From: an uncultured Prevotella sp.
GTDB taxonomy: Bacteria; Bacteroidota; Bacteroidia; Bacteroidales; Bacteroidaceae
Reading direction: 5' to 3'
DNA length: 64,000 nucleotides
Assembly: GCA_934254985.1 (NCBI GenBank)
Contig: CAKQMS010000009.1
Location: forward strand, 18,381-82,380
The translations under genes and the position numbers were made by a program. Positions 1 through 8,619 of the stretch are shown piece after piece; positions within the stretch are counted from its first letter, which is position 1; every line of letters begins with the position of its first letter. The notes under the pieces were generated by a model. The model did not search any database, had not been told where the DNA came from, and worked only from the letters and a program-made list of their open reading frames with translations.

Positions 1-1059
1 TCATCCGACGACCAGATGGAGACAATCCTGCGCCTGTACTTCTACTACAAGGACCACTTGGGCAACAACCGCGAGGTGGTGGACGAGAGCGGCAATACCT
101 ACCAGTCCACCGACTACTATCCCTATGGCACGCCCCATCTCGACAGGCACTCGCCACTGCAGGCGATCCTTCAGCCATACAAGTACAATGGCAAGGAACT
201 CGACATGATGTCGGGCTTGAATACCTACGACTATGGCGGTCGTCAATACTATTCAGCCATACCTATGTGGGATAGGGTAGACCCATTGTGCGAGGACGAT
301 TACCATACAAGTCCCTATGCCTATTGTCTTGGCAGACCAACGATGCTGATAGACTTGGATGGGTATAAACCTACGGAAGAAGAGGCGGCGAGGATAGCAG
401 ACCATGTGTATGGGAATGGCGATGTAATGCTCATTGGTGGATGGAGAGTGTCTAAACGAAAGTTCGAAAATGTTAATTATATAGACGACGGATCTGGTTT
501 TAAATCTAAGCTTTACGAACGAACAATTGATGGAAAGACGGAATATGTATATGCCACTGCAGGAACGGATGGACTAAGTTGGAAAGATTGGAAAAATAAT
601 GTTCAACAATTTGAGGGAAAATCACAGCAATATAAAATCTCTAAGTATAATGCAGAAAAAATATCCGATGCGTTATATGATAGGGAATTAACTTTTGTTG
701 GACATTCCTTAGGTGGCGGTTTGGCAGCAGCAAATGCTGCTAATACTTCTAATAGAAAAAGATTGGCAATGACATTTAATGCAGCGTGGGTGAGTTCAAG
801 TACAGTGCCAAATTCTATTATGAAAAATGCAAACATTGATGCCTATGTAAATATTGGGGATGAACTTTATTACATTCAAATGAGAAATTTCAAAGTTAGA
901 GCCAATGGTAATTTTCATTGGCGTTATGGTAGACGTTCGCTATTAGGTCATAGTATAAAAAATTTTTATTCTTCTGATTCTAAAGTGTTTAATCAGTATT
1001 ATAAGAGTATTCAATCTCTGTATATACAAAGTAGTTCCTTTTCTCCTTTCACTTTTTAA
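1..1059 (+). CDS. RHS-repeat effector, C-terminal part, with lipase-like toxin tip (5' end outside window)
   Basis: The reading frame is open from the first base, so this is the 3' end of a larger RHS gene. About 120 visible residues form the RHS-associated core: YYKDHLGNN, TDYYPYG, YKYNGKELD, then a closing SPYAYC...DLDG at about nt 320-363. The variable tip follows and carries GHSLGGG with the nucleophile serine codon at 706-708, a lipase class 3 type elbow. An aspartate at 859-861 and a histidine at 949-951 could complete a Ser-Asp-His triad. By family knowledge such proteins shield and deliver toxins to rivals; a phospholipase tip would attack membranes. The tip is visibly more AT-rich than the core, as expected for an exchanged module. 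The next gene, 11 nt downstream, is the likely immunity gene. The RHS call is firm; the lipase chemistry is inferred. Confidence 0.85.
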   Translation, partial: SSDDQMETILRLYFYYKDHLGNNREVVDESGNTYQSTDYYPYGTPHLDRHSPLQAILQPYKYNGKELDMMSGLNTYDYGGRQYYSAIPMWDRVDPLCEDDYHTSPYAYCLGRPTMLIDLDGYKPTEEEAARIADHVYGNGDVMLIGGWRVSKRKFENVNYIDDGSGFKSKLYERTIDGKTEYVYATAGTDGLSWKDWKNNVQQFEGKSQQYKISKYNAEKISDALYDRELTFVGHSLGGGLAAANAANTSNRKRLAMTFNAAWVSSSTVPNSIMKNANIDAYVNIGDELYYIQMRNFKVRANGNFHWRYGRRSLLGHSIKNFYSSDSKVFNQYYKSIQSLYIQSSSFSPFTF

Positions 1060-1070
1060 TCTAAAATGTT

Positions 1071-1997
1071 ATGCATAAGAAATGGCTTAAAATGTTAGCA
1101 TTTTTGTTGGCGTTATTATATTTTTTTGAAAATAGAAATATTCCAGTTGAAAAAGATTCTTATCGTGGCTGGGATGTTTGTAGGTTTCAAGGCACAAAAG
1201 CGTGGAATTTGGCTAAGGCAATTGATGACCAAAACATACGAGAAATACGCCGTCAAGTTGTTGTATTGAAAGTTCCTATAGATACAAAGGATAGAAAAAA
1301 ACTATTTACTCCATTAATGTATGCCGTATTTAATAATAATATTCAATCAGTAAAAGTGTTGTTAGAATTGGGCGCAGACCCAAATATTCCTACGGATAGT
1401 ATATCTGATAAAGGTGATAATTCTGTAATTATTGCTAGTAGATATTCCGATATTTCTATAGAAATACTTAAATTACTTTTGAAATATGGTGGTAATCCTA
1501 ATTCTACAGAGTGTGGTAGAAATTATGATATGGATGGTGATTGGATTCCTGCTCGTAGTTCTGCTTTGAGCTGTGCTGTATCTATTTCGGGGGAAATAGA
1601 AAAGGTTAAAATCCTTGTTGAAGCAGGTGCTAATGTTAATAACTATGATGGGGATTTTCAAGATGCGCCTTTAATGGATGCTCTTCTATTGGATCGTATG
1701 AATATTGCATTATATCTGTTAGAGCATGGGGCTGATTACAACTATAAGTTTAGAAGCTGTGCCCCATCTTCTGGTGGAGGAAGTAGGGACGTAGATATTT
1801 TGTATAGGTTAAGACAATGTATTTATCCTTTAGATTCGCAAGAATATAAAGACAAACTTAAGGTTATAAAGTTCTTGAAAGATAGAGGCGTAGATTATAG
1901 GAAATCGCTTGTTGATGTTGAAACAAAAAAAATGATAAACAATGTAATGCACTTCAAAACATATAAGGAATATCAAAATTATCTTAAAAGGTATTGA
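1071..1997 (+). CDS. Ankyrin-repeat protein, probable immunity protein for the upstream RHS lipase
   Basis: This is a 308-residue protein with one hydrophobic N-terminal segment (about residues 6-20), so it is exported or membrane anchored. At least four ankyrin repeats can be read, at about residues 78-110, 114-146, 168-192 and 200-222. They show the usual TPLMYA, VKVLLELGADPN, VKILVEAGANVN and LYLLEHGAD patterns. It starts 11 nt after the RHS effector stop and shares its AT-rich composition, so the two probably travel together. Ankyrin proteins are known partners of lipase-type effectors in interbacterial competition, which supports an immunity role, but no direct evidence exists here. The envelope location would suit protection against a membrane-attacking enzyme. 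Confidence 0.7.
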   Translation: MHKKWLKMLAFLLALLYFFENRNIPVEKDSYRGWDVCRFQGTKAWNLAKAIDDQNIREIRRQVVVLKVPIDTKDRKKLFTPLMYAVFNNNIQSVKVLLELGADPNIPTDSISDKGDNSVIIASRYSDISIEILKLLLKYGGNPNSTECGRNYDMDGDWIPARSSALSCAVSISGEIEKVKILVEAGANVNNYDGDFQDAPLMDALLLDRMNIALYLLEHGADYNYKFRSCAPSSGGGSRDVDILYRLRQCIYPLDSQEYKDKLKVIKFLKDRGVDYRKSLVDVETKKMINNVMHFKTYKEYQNYLKRY

Positions 1998-2035
1998 AAT
2001 AGTTCAATTTAAATGTAATCTAAAATTATAAACAT

Positions 2036-5000
2036 ATGATATTATCGTTGTTGTCGCAATCTGTGAAGTTAAGAAGTCTGCTATTAGCAATCAATTTTCT
2101 GACAGCTCTTAGTGCTTTCTGTCAGGTAAGGGAAATTCGCAATGCTCCATCGCCCGAGGTAGCAAATTTGGGGACTTTCGGAAGCATTCCAGTAGGTCTT
2201 TATACAGGTACACCAAATATCTCAATCCCATTGTATACTATGTCGGTAGGAAACCTGTCGATACCGATTGAGACTATCTACCACACGTCCAATGTGAAAC
2301 CGCATACACCACCCTCAAGCCTCGGCATTGGCTGGGTGCTTTCGTCAGGCGGATATATAGCCCGAAACGTGAAAGGAGTGCAAGACGAGAAAGAAGCAGC
2401 TTACGGCAAGCCTGGCTATTATTTCAACCATGACAAGATAGACACTATAGAAAACAGTTCGGACAAGGCAGCAAAGTTGAAGCAACAGACGAAGCTGTCA
2501 GGAAATGGTTGGTTTGAGCTGTCGGCAGACGAGTTTACCTTTAGCTTCAATGGCTATAGTGGCAGCTTCTTCATGGACAAGGATGGCAAGTGGCGAGTCG
2601 TATCAGACGACAATATAAGGGTGGAGTTTGACGAGGTCACGGGTTTCAAGTCCATAACGGATTTGAGAAAAGGGTTCTCTCTCCAATACTATAACAAGGA
2701 TTCAAACAAACGCTTCTTTGATAAGTTTACGCTTGTAACTCCAGATGGAACTCGTTATGAATTTGGTGGCGATAATGCTACAGAATATAGTGTACCATAT
2801 TACAATCAAGTGAAAGGCGATATCATGGCAACATGTTGGCGACTATCTAAGATTACGACTATTGACAAACGCATTATATGTTTAGATTATGCTGCCGACT
2901 CTTATATGTGCGATATACATTATGCTCCTCAAATGATGAAATTCTTCAAGAGCAAAAATGATTCTGTGGGACAATATAATTTTGGACGTACTGCATATAC
3001 GGGTTTTTTGACAATGCCTTCACGCTTAATGAAAATATCAAGCGAAGATGAAACTATTACCTTTTCGTATGAAAGGGATAATGCGTATGGAGACTTATTT
3101 CTTGCCAATACAGGTTGCCTATATTGGCAGAAGAAGAGTGGATATTATGACGAAAATGTTAGATATATGTATGCTTCAAAAGAAGACGTTTTCGATAAAC
3201 ATAAGTTTTCTCTCTTTACTGGGGTAGAACCTTTAGAATCAGAACAAGTAACACGAGAGGCTATTGCTAAGAAGATAACACACGACTATCTAAGAAATAT
3301 AACTATAAGAAAGTCGAAGATAAAAGTGCTTTCGCTCAATTTTGACTATCAGCTGGTGCAAAAACGACAATTATTGTCAAGCATCAAATTTATGAAAGAT
3401 GATAAGCAATATATACATTTTTCGAGTGCAAATAATATCAATAAAATGGCAACTAATACATCACCTGAGAACGTGTTGGTTAAACCTTACGATAGCGATA
3501 AATCAGTGATAGGAGGTAGCATAAACACCCCTAAAGAAATCAAGGAATTCGAATATAAGTTTGAATATTACTTGAATTCGGATGTTACAAAACAATGGCC
3601 TAATAGAAATCCACTTACGTTCACCGATTCGTGGGGCTATTATTCTCGTAGTGGTTTTAACCCTAAAAACTTGGGCGAATGGCAAATGTCAAAGATTTAT
3701 ACTAACAATGATTTTATAATTCGAACACCATTGCTGTCGAGTACCAAAGAGTTTACACTCAAGACTATAATATATCCTACAGGCGGAAGAACGAATTTTG
3801 AATATGAACTTAACGATTATTCTAAGGAGTTTGATATTCAGACATATAGCATACGTGATAAATCTGATAGTTCGGGAGGATTGCGCATAAAGACAATATC
3901 TAACTATGATATATCAGGTGCGCTACTTTATACAAAAGATTATATTTACAAGAATACTATAGGTGGCAAAAGCAGTGGTATCTCTAAGGGTAGGCCATGC
4001 TTCTACGATAGAATATATTTTAATGAAAAGCAGAGTAAATATTTAGATTTCTACTCATTCGACAATATGCTTGCCTATCCTTTGAATTTTAACACACCAG
4101 ATGTCGGTTACTCAACTGTGTTTGAGGAATTGAGGGATGGCGACGGCAACTTGATGTCGCGCACGAAATATCAATACACCAATTATGACGCCGACACAAA
4201 CAACCAAACCCATTTCGCCAAGCCAGCCGACTATACCGCCAACGTCTATGGCTCTTATGCCAGCGCAAGCTTTACGAGTATGGCATTTGAAAGAGGAAAA
4301 TTAGTAGAGAAAGAGGTAATGGATGCAAGGGGTAAGCTCATGGAGCGAGCCTCTTACGAATATGTGCGCTCCACAGGCGAACCTTATTCCACAGTAGCTC
4401 AAGAATATCATCTTGATGCCAACCTTAACTTGTTTGGATATTCCTATATGTATAAGACTTTCGCCAATAGGTATCTGGTGTCCACAAAACGTGAGCAAGA
4501 GATGCTGACGAATGGAACTTTTGAACGAACATGTCAATATAAGTATAATGCCCTTGGCTTGTTGAGTGAAGAAAAGGTAACCACTGCCAATGGCGAAACA
4601 GAGACCACGTCTTATAAATACACTTTCGAAGGTCATGATAGTGCTCGCTTCGTAGCTAAGAATATCTTAATGCCGTTGACTAACGTAAAAAGAAAAAACA
4701 AGAGTGGGCAAAATGAAGTGCTCACTTACGCTTGGACTGTAGATACTGTGCCTTATGTTTCCAAAAAGGAAACCATACTGTCGGTCAATGATGCCACAGA
4801 TACTCATGAGGACTATAGGGTGGAAAAAACAGACAAATACGGCAATCCCATAGTCTATGTTGAAAATGGCATCACTACCATCATGATATGGTCGCATTAC
4901 GGACAAAAGGTGGTAGCATCGATTCAAAATGCTTCGTATGATGATGTTGCAAAAGTCTTAGATTGCTCAATAGAAGATTTTTCTTCAATGTCGCGACCAA

Positions 5001-5218
5001 CAATTTCGATAGACATTCTAAGAGAAAAACTCCCTAACGCATTCGTCTACACTTATGAGTATGACTATATGCTAAATCTTATGTATAAGACAGATCCTAA
5101 AGGAATGCGGAATTGGTATAGATATGATCCTTTAGGTAGGCTTACAGAAGTATATAGAATGCATAATGGAAAAATGGAAATACTTAATACTTATGATTAT
5201 AATTACCAAACTAAGTGA
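2036..5218 (+). CDS. Large RHS/YD-repeat secreted protein without core or toxin tip
   Basis: This 1060-residue protein has a signal-like hydrophobic stretch at residues 15-30 ending in SAFCQ. It then has the N-terminal region typical of Bacteroidota RHS proteins (PSPEVANLGTFGSIPVGLYTGTPNISIPLY) and a long beta-strand-rich body. It ends in YD-type repeats with YDPLGRLTEVY near residues 1025-1040. It stops at NYDYNYQTK-like residues, before any RHS-associated core (no DHLGN, no PYGxP). Either it is the A half of a split RHS pair, as in many Bacteroidales, or it was truncated. The DNA downstream is a scrambled remnant carrying copies of this gene's own start and middle. Base composition changes along the gene (GC-richer near 2.3-2.65 and 4.1-4.4 kb, AT-rich between), which suggests mosaic origin. 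Confidence 0.8.
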   Translation: MILSLLSQSVKLRSLLLAINFLTALSAFCQVREIRNAPSPEVANLGTFGSIPVGLYTGTPNISIPLYTMSVGNLSIPIETIYHTSNVKPHTPPSSLGIGWVLSSGGYIARNVKGVQDEKEAAYGKPGYYFNHDKIDTIENSSDKAAKLKQQTKLSGNGWFELSADEFTFSFNGYSGSFFMDKDGKWRVVSDDNIRVEFDEVTGFKSITDLRKGFSLQYYNKDSNKRFFDKFTLVTPDGTRYEFGGDNATEYSVPYYNQVKGDIMATCWRLSKITTIDKRIICLDYAADSYMCDIHYAPQMMKFFKSKNDSVGQYNFGRTAYTGFLTMPSRLMKISSEDETITFSYERDNAYGDLFLANTGCLYWQKKSGYYDENVRYMYASKEDVFDKHKFSLFTGVEPLESEQVTREAIAKKITHDYLRNITIRKSKIKVLSLNFDYQLVQKRQLLSSIKFMKDDKQYIHFSSANNINKMATNTSPENVLVKPYDSDKSVIGGSINTPKEIKEFEYKFEYYLNSDVTKQWPNRNPLTFTDSWGYYSRSGFNPKNLGEWQMSKIYTNNDFIIRTPLLSSTKEFTLKTIIYPTGGRTNFEYELNDYSKEFDIQTYSIRDKSDSSGGLRIKTISNYDISGALLYTKDYIYKNTIGGKSSGISKGRPCFYDRIYFNEKQSKYLDFYSFDNMLAYPLNFNTPDVGYSTVFEELRDGDGNLMSRTKYQYTNYDADTNNQTHFAKPADYTANVYGSYASASFTSMAFERGKLVEKEVMDARGKLMERASYEYVRSTGEPYSTVAQEYHLDANLNLFGYSYMYKTFANRYLVSTKREQEMLTNGTFERTCQYKYNALGLLSEEKVTTANGETETTSYKYTFEGHDSARFVAKNILMPLTNVKRKNKSGQNEVLTYAWTVDTVPYVSKKETILSVNDATDTHEDYRVEKTDKYGNPIVYVENGITTIMIWSHYGQKVVASIQNASYDDVAKVLDCSIEDFSSMSRPTISIDILREKLPNAFVYTYEYDYMLNLMYKTDPKGMRNWYRYDPLGRLTEVYRMHNGKMEILNTYDYNYQTK

Positions 5219-5719
5219 CATATGATATTATCGTTGTTGTCGCAATCTGTGAAGTTAAGAAGTCTGCTATTAAGTGAAAGGCGATATCATGGCAACATGT
5301 TGGCGACTATCTAAGATTACGACTATTGACAAACGCATTATACGTTTAGATTATGCTGCCGACTCTTATATGTGCGATATACATTATGCTCCTCAAATGG
5401 TCGTTTTGCTCATCTTCAGTTCGATGGTGGACTACTATGGGCAAAATATATGAAATCCATACATTTAATAAATCATAAGCAACAGCCGACTCAAAGCTCG
5501 CCTGTTGAAGCCACCATAACAGATCAGTTTGATACAATGAATTTGCATTTAGGTTTTTATTACAAAGACCATTTAGGCAATAATAGAGCAGTTGTAGACG
5601 AACAAGGCAAAACGCTTCAATCCACTGATTATTATCCTTATGGTATGCCATATTTCAAAGAATTTGGGAATCAACTTAAAGAATTTGTATTACGGGGAAA
5701 TATAAAGTTTGTGGCATAA
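5219..5719 (+). pseudogene. Mosaic RHS remnant built from copies of the upstream RHS gene plus an RHS core fragment
   Basis: Three pieces are joined. Bases 5219-5272 repeat 2033-2086, the start of the preceding RHS gene, without mismatch. Bases 5272-5399 repeat 2808-2935 of the same gene with one change (5343 C against 2879 T). Bases 5400-5719 come from another RHS core region, reading FDGGLLWAKYMK, then YYKDHLGNNRAVVDE, then TDYYPYGMPY, and ending in a short unrelated tail. The first joint shifts the frame, so translation from the copied ATG at 5222 stops after about 30 codons. A frame of 115 codons (5372-5719) remains open across the core fragment but has no export signal and no complete core. 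It is best read as debris of RHS recombination, or as a silent cassette. Confidence 0.8.
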
Positions 5720-5744
5720 TCGATTTTAAGCTAACAACTGCAAT

Positions 5745-5798
5745 AATAAGCAAGCCCCACATTGCCTTAACAAATATGTAGGCAATGTGGGGCTTATT
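5745..5798. terminator. Bidirectional rho-independent terminator between the RHS island and ruvB
   Basis: Bases 5745-5766 pair with 5780-5798 through AGCCCCACATTGCCT and its complement, around a loop of about 13 nt. It lies between the converging RHS remnant and ruvB, so it can serve both strands. Confidence 0.8.
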
Positions 5799-5847
5799 AG
5801 GTATATTAAAATGATTCTTTATAATAATGTCTGTATTTGGGCGTATA

Positions 5848-6867
5848 CTATTCAAATAATCCTCCAGAATATGTGTTGCGTCCCATGTGCTCGTAGGCAA
5901 GTGGTGTAGCCATACGTCCGCGAGGAGTACGCTTTATGAAGCCTTCCATGATGAGGTAAGGCTCATATACCTCTTCTATAGTTCCTGCATCTTCGCCAAT
6001 GGCAGTACCGATGGTAGACAATCCAACAGGACCACCCTTGAACTTATCGATGATGGTGAGGAGAATCTTGTTGTCTATCTCGTCAAGACCATATTGGTCG
6101 ATGTTTAATGCCCTTAAAGAGAGGTTGGCAATATCGCAAGTTATGGTGCCATTACCCTTTACCTGAGCGAAGTCGCGCACACGGCGGAGTAGGGAGTTGG
6201 CAATACGAGGCGTACCACGTGAGCGACGAGCAATCTCTAAAGCTGCATCATCTTCGATAGGCACACGCATAAGCATGGCGCTACGCTTGATGATTCGCTG
6301 TAGCGTTTCGGGATCGTAGTATTCCAAGTGCATGTTGATACCGAAACGAGCTCTCAGAGGAGCTGTGAGCATACCGCTACGTGTGGTTGCACCAACGAGG
6401 GTGAAAGGGTTTAGGTCTATCTGTATGCTTCGTGCAGATGGACCTTTGTCTATCATGATGTCTATACGATAGTCTTCCATAGCAGAATACAGGTATTCTT
6501 CCACTATAGGCGACAGACGATGAATCTCGTCGATAAATAGCACATCGTTAGGTTCAAGCGATGTTAGTATACCTGCCAAGTCGCCAGGCTTGTCTAATAC
6601 AGGTCCGCTTGTTATCTTAAATCCTACGCCAAGTTCGTTGGCTATGATATTGCTAAGAGTAGTCTTGCCGAGTCCTGGAGGACCATATAATAAGGTATGG
6701 TCGAGAGGCTCGCCACGATATTTGGCAGCTTCAACGAATATCTCAAGGTTTTCTACCACCTTGGGCTGTCCGTTGAAATCGTCAAATCTCAGAGGTCGCA
6801 AGGCATTTTCAAATTCTTTTTCTCCCTTGCTGAGTCTTTCTTCGTGTATGTCGAAATCTTCTGTCAT
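5848..6867 (-). CDS. ruvB: Holliday junction branch migration ATPase RuvB
   Basis: This 339-residue protein is full length for RuvB. It forms the hexameric motor that, with RuvA, moves Holliday junctions during recombinational repair in the cytoplasm. Visible marks are Walker [10 protein letters not shown] (about residues 63-71), Walker B DEIHRL, sensor 1 GATTRSG followed by the arginine-finger region APLRARFG, and a C-terminal winged helix with [12 protein letters not shown]. The ATG at 6867 is preceded by a good promoter at 6896-6927. The gene follows dprA by about 100 nt on the same strand but has its own promoter. Confidence 0.97.
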   Translation of the reverse strand: MTEDFDIHEERLSKGEKEFENALRPLRFDDFNGQPKVVENLEIFVEAAKYRGEPLDHTLLYGPPGLGKTTLSNIIANELGVGFKITSGPVLDKPGDLAGILTSLEPNDVLFIDEIHRLSPIVEEYLYSAMEDYRIDIMIDKGPSARSIQIDLNPFTLVGATTRSGMLTAPLRARFGINMHLEYYDPETLQRIIKRSAMLMRVPIEDDAALEIARRSRGTPRIANSLLRRVRDFAQVKGNGTITCDIANLSLRALNIDQYGLDEIDNKILLTIIDKFKGGPVGLSTIGTAIGEDAGTIEEVYEPYLIMEGFIKRTPRGRMATPLAYEHMGRNTYSGGLFE

Positions 6868-6895
6868 TTAATTGTCTATGTGTATTATGCAACTG

Positions 6896-6927
6896 CAAAA
6901 GTAAGGCTTTTATTTCATATCACCAAA
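6896..6927 (-). promoter_or_regulatory. Promoter for ruvB (Bacteroidota type)
   Basis: On the minus strand a TTTG box (complement of 6924-6927) is followed after 20 nt by TACTTTTG (complement of 6896-6903). This matches the Bacteroidota primary-sigma consensus in both boxes and in spacing, and it lies about 28 nt upstream of the ruvB ATG. Confidence 0.65.
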
Positions 6928-6963
6928 TGGGCAGTCATTTCACTTCCTTAAATCCGACTGTCT

Positions 6964-8100
6964 TTATGCCATTATCAGATGGCACACACCACCTGCCATG
7001 CTCTTCACCATGCCCTTCATTTCGAGAGTAAACATTAGCGACGACACTTTGCCTATGGCGAAGCCCGACTTTGCTGACAGCAGATTTATCTGTAGGTCGT
7101 TGGTTGTGGTAAGGATGTCTACTATATGTTGCTCGTCGGCAGAAAGGTCGGGGAACAGCTGTCTTTCTATACCCTGCTTCTTGGCTTCTCTGAGCTTAGC
7201 ATCATTCTCCCAGCCCATGGCGTTGACGAAGTCTTGTGCCGAAGTTATCAGTTGTGCCTTGTTGTCTCTGATAAGGTTGTTGCAACCTATGCTATAAGGC
7301 AATCCTATGTTGCCTGGAAATGCAAACACATCCCTGCCATAGCTGTTTGCTATGCCCGTGGTGATAAGTCCGCCACCCTTTTCTGCGCTCTCTACTATGA
7401 TGCAAGCATCGCTCATTCCTGCCACGATACGGTTTCGCCTAACGAAGTTCACCTTGTCGGCATTGGTGTTGATAGGAAATTCTGTTAGCAGTCCTCCTTG
7501 TTTCACCATCTTGGCTGCCGTATCACGATGGCCAGAAGGATAGATGGTGTCGAGACCATGAGCCAATACGCCTATAGTCTCCATGCCTGCAGCCAAAGCG
7601 CTGCGATGGGCACAGATGTCTACACCATAGGCAAGTCCGCTAACTATCAACGTGTCGGGGCATGCTATTTGCAGCTCTTTGGTAAACTTCTGAATGATAT
7701 CCTGACCGTAGGCAGTAGCATGGCGAGTGCCTATGATGCAGATTATTCGTTTGGCGTTGAGGTCGGCATTGCCCATATAATAAAGCATCACAGGAGCATC
7801 AGGACATTCTGCCAAGCGCTGAGGATAGAGTGGGGAACTTATGGCAAGCGGTTTGATGCCATTATCCAAATCCCATTGCAGTTCGCTCTCAGCCCATTTC
7901 CTGTGGCTCTCAGCATTCTTGAAAGCTTTCACCAGGCGTGGCGTAGCTTCAGGTATCAGCTGCTTGATGTCGCCACTTGCCTCGATAATCTGCGTTGCCG
8001 AGCCAGCTTGCGCATACAGCTCGTGTAGCCCCGTGAGGTTATAGTAGCCGATGCGCGACAAGATCATCGCATTTAGCGTTTCTTTGATATCTATATCCAT
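6964..8100 (-). CDS. dprA: DNA-processing protein DprA (Smf)
   Basis: This 378-residue protein binds incoming single-stranded DNA and loads RecA during natural transformation in species where this is known. The Rossmann-type DprA fold shows in GTRHATAYG, SGLAYGVDICAHRSAL, GVLAHGLDTIYPSGH, FVRRNRIVAGMSD, KGGGLITT and VFAFPGNIG. The N-terminal 60 residues look like the helix-hairpin-helix region, and the C-terminal 60 residues like the winged-helix domain. It starts 19 nt after the thioesterase stop and is in a probable operon with the DUF2851 gene and the thioesterase. No other competence gene is visible in the window. Confidence 0.95.
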   Translation of the reverse strand: MDIDIKETLNAMILSRIGYYNLTGLHELYAQAGSATQIIEASGDIKQLIPEATPRLVKAFKNAESHRKWAESELQWDLDNGIKPLAISSPLYPQRLAECPDAPVMLYYMGNADLNAKRIICIIGTRHATAYGQDIIQKFTKELQIACPDTLIVSGLAYGVDICAHRSALAAGMETIGVLAHGLDTIYPSGHRDTAAKMVKQGGLLTEFPINTNADKVNFVRRNRIVAGMSDACIIVESAEKGGGLITTGIANSYGRDVFAFPGNIGLPYSIGCNNLIRDNKAQLITSAQDFVNAMGWENDAKLREAKKQGIERQLFPDLSADEQHIVDILTTTNDLQINLLSAKSGFAIGKVSSLMFTLEMKGMVKSMAGGVCHLIMA

Positions 8101-8119
8101 GATGATAGTGGTGGAGCCT

Positions 8120-8536
8120 TTATTCCATAGAAGATGCGAAATAAGGTTCGAAAGCCTTATCGTATTCCTCGCTATTACCTAATCTGCCATTTATGAGGCA
8201 TACCAATTCTACCGTGGCGCGACAAGATAGTTTGTTGTCTGCCTCGCGAATGATATCTTGGTGGAAGATGTATCTCACCCCTTGTTTCTCTATCCAGAGC
8301 CTCGATATCATCACGTCGTCGCAACGTAGAGGCACCTTATATTGTAAGTTCATACGTGCCACAACAGCATCCACACCCTTCTCGTGCATTTTGGCAAAGC
8401 TTAGTCCTGCTTCACGTAGAAACAAGTGGCGCGTATGCTCCATATAGTGTAGATAGTTGGCGTTGTTTACTATACCTTCGATGTCGCACTCATAGTCGCG
8501 AACCTCAATTTTTGTTTCAAATATATATTTACTCAT
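8120..8536 (-). CDS. Acyl-CoA thioesterase of the 4HBT (YbgC) family
   Basis: This is a 138-residue hot-dog-fold protein, the usual length for single-domain 4HBT enzymes. The active-site region reads VRDYECDIEGIVNNANYLHY, where the aspartate in the DxxGIVNNA-like motif is the expected catalytic residue. It would hydrolyse acyl-CoA thioesters in the cytoplasm; the substrate cannot be told from sequence. It lies between the DUF2851 gene and dprA on the same strand. A 55-nt purine-rich repetitive spacer separates it from the DUF2851 gene. Confidence 0.9.
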   Translation of the reverse strand: MSKYIFETKIEVRDYECDIEGIVNNANYLHYMEHTRHLFLREAGLSFAKMHEKGVDAVVARMNLQYKVPLRCDDVMISRLWIEKQGVRYIFHQDIIREADNKLSCRATVELVCLINGRLGNSEEYDKAFEPYFASSME

Positions 8537-8540
8537 ATCT

Positions 8541-8619
8541 TTTTTACTTTTCTACTTTTCTACTTTTTTACCCTTTTACCCTTTTACTTTTTTACCTTTT
8601 TACCCTTTTACCTTTCAAA
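8541..8619. repeat. Degenerate purine-rich short repeat in an operon spacer
   Basis: On the minus strand this stretch is a run of imperfect 9-11 nt units of the form AAAAGGGTA / AAAAAGGTA / AAAAGTAGA. It spans the last codons and stop of the DUF2851 gene, whose final residues KGKRVKR it encodes, and ends just before the thioesterase ATG. The GGGT/AGG pieces could act as multiple ribosome-binding sites. Such a low-complexity tract could change length by slippage. Confidence 0.7.

Noticed and set aside
7498..8028. Plus-strand open frame of 176 codons opposite dprA
   Set aside because: It is the mirror of the dprA coding frame, with unusual composition and no start signal or family match.
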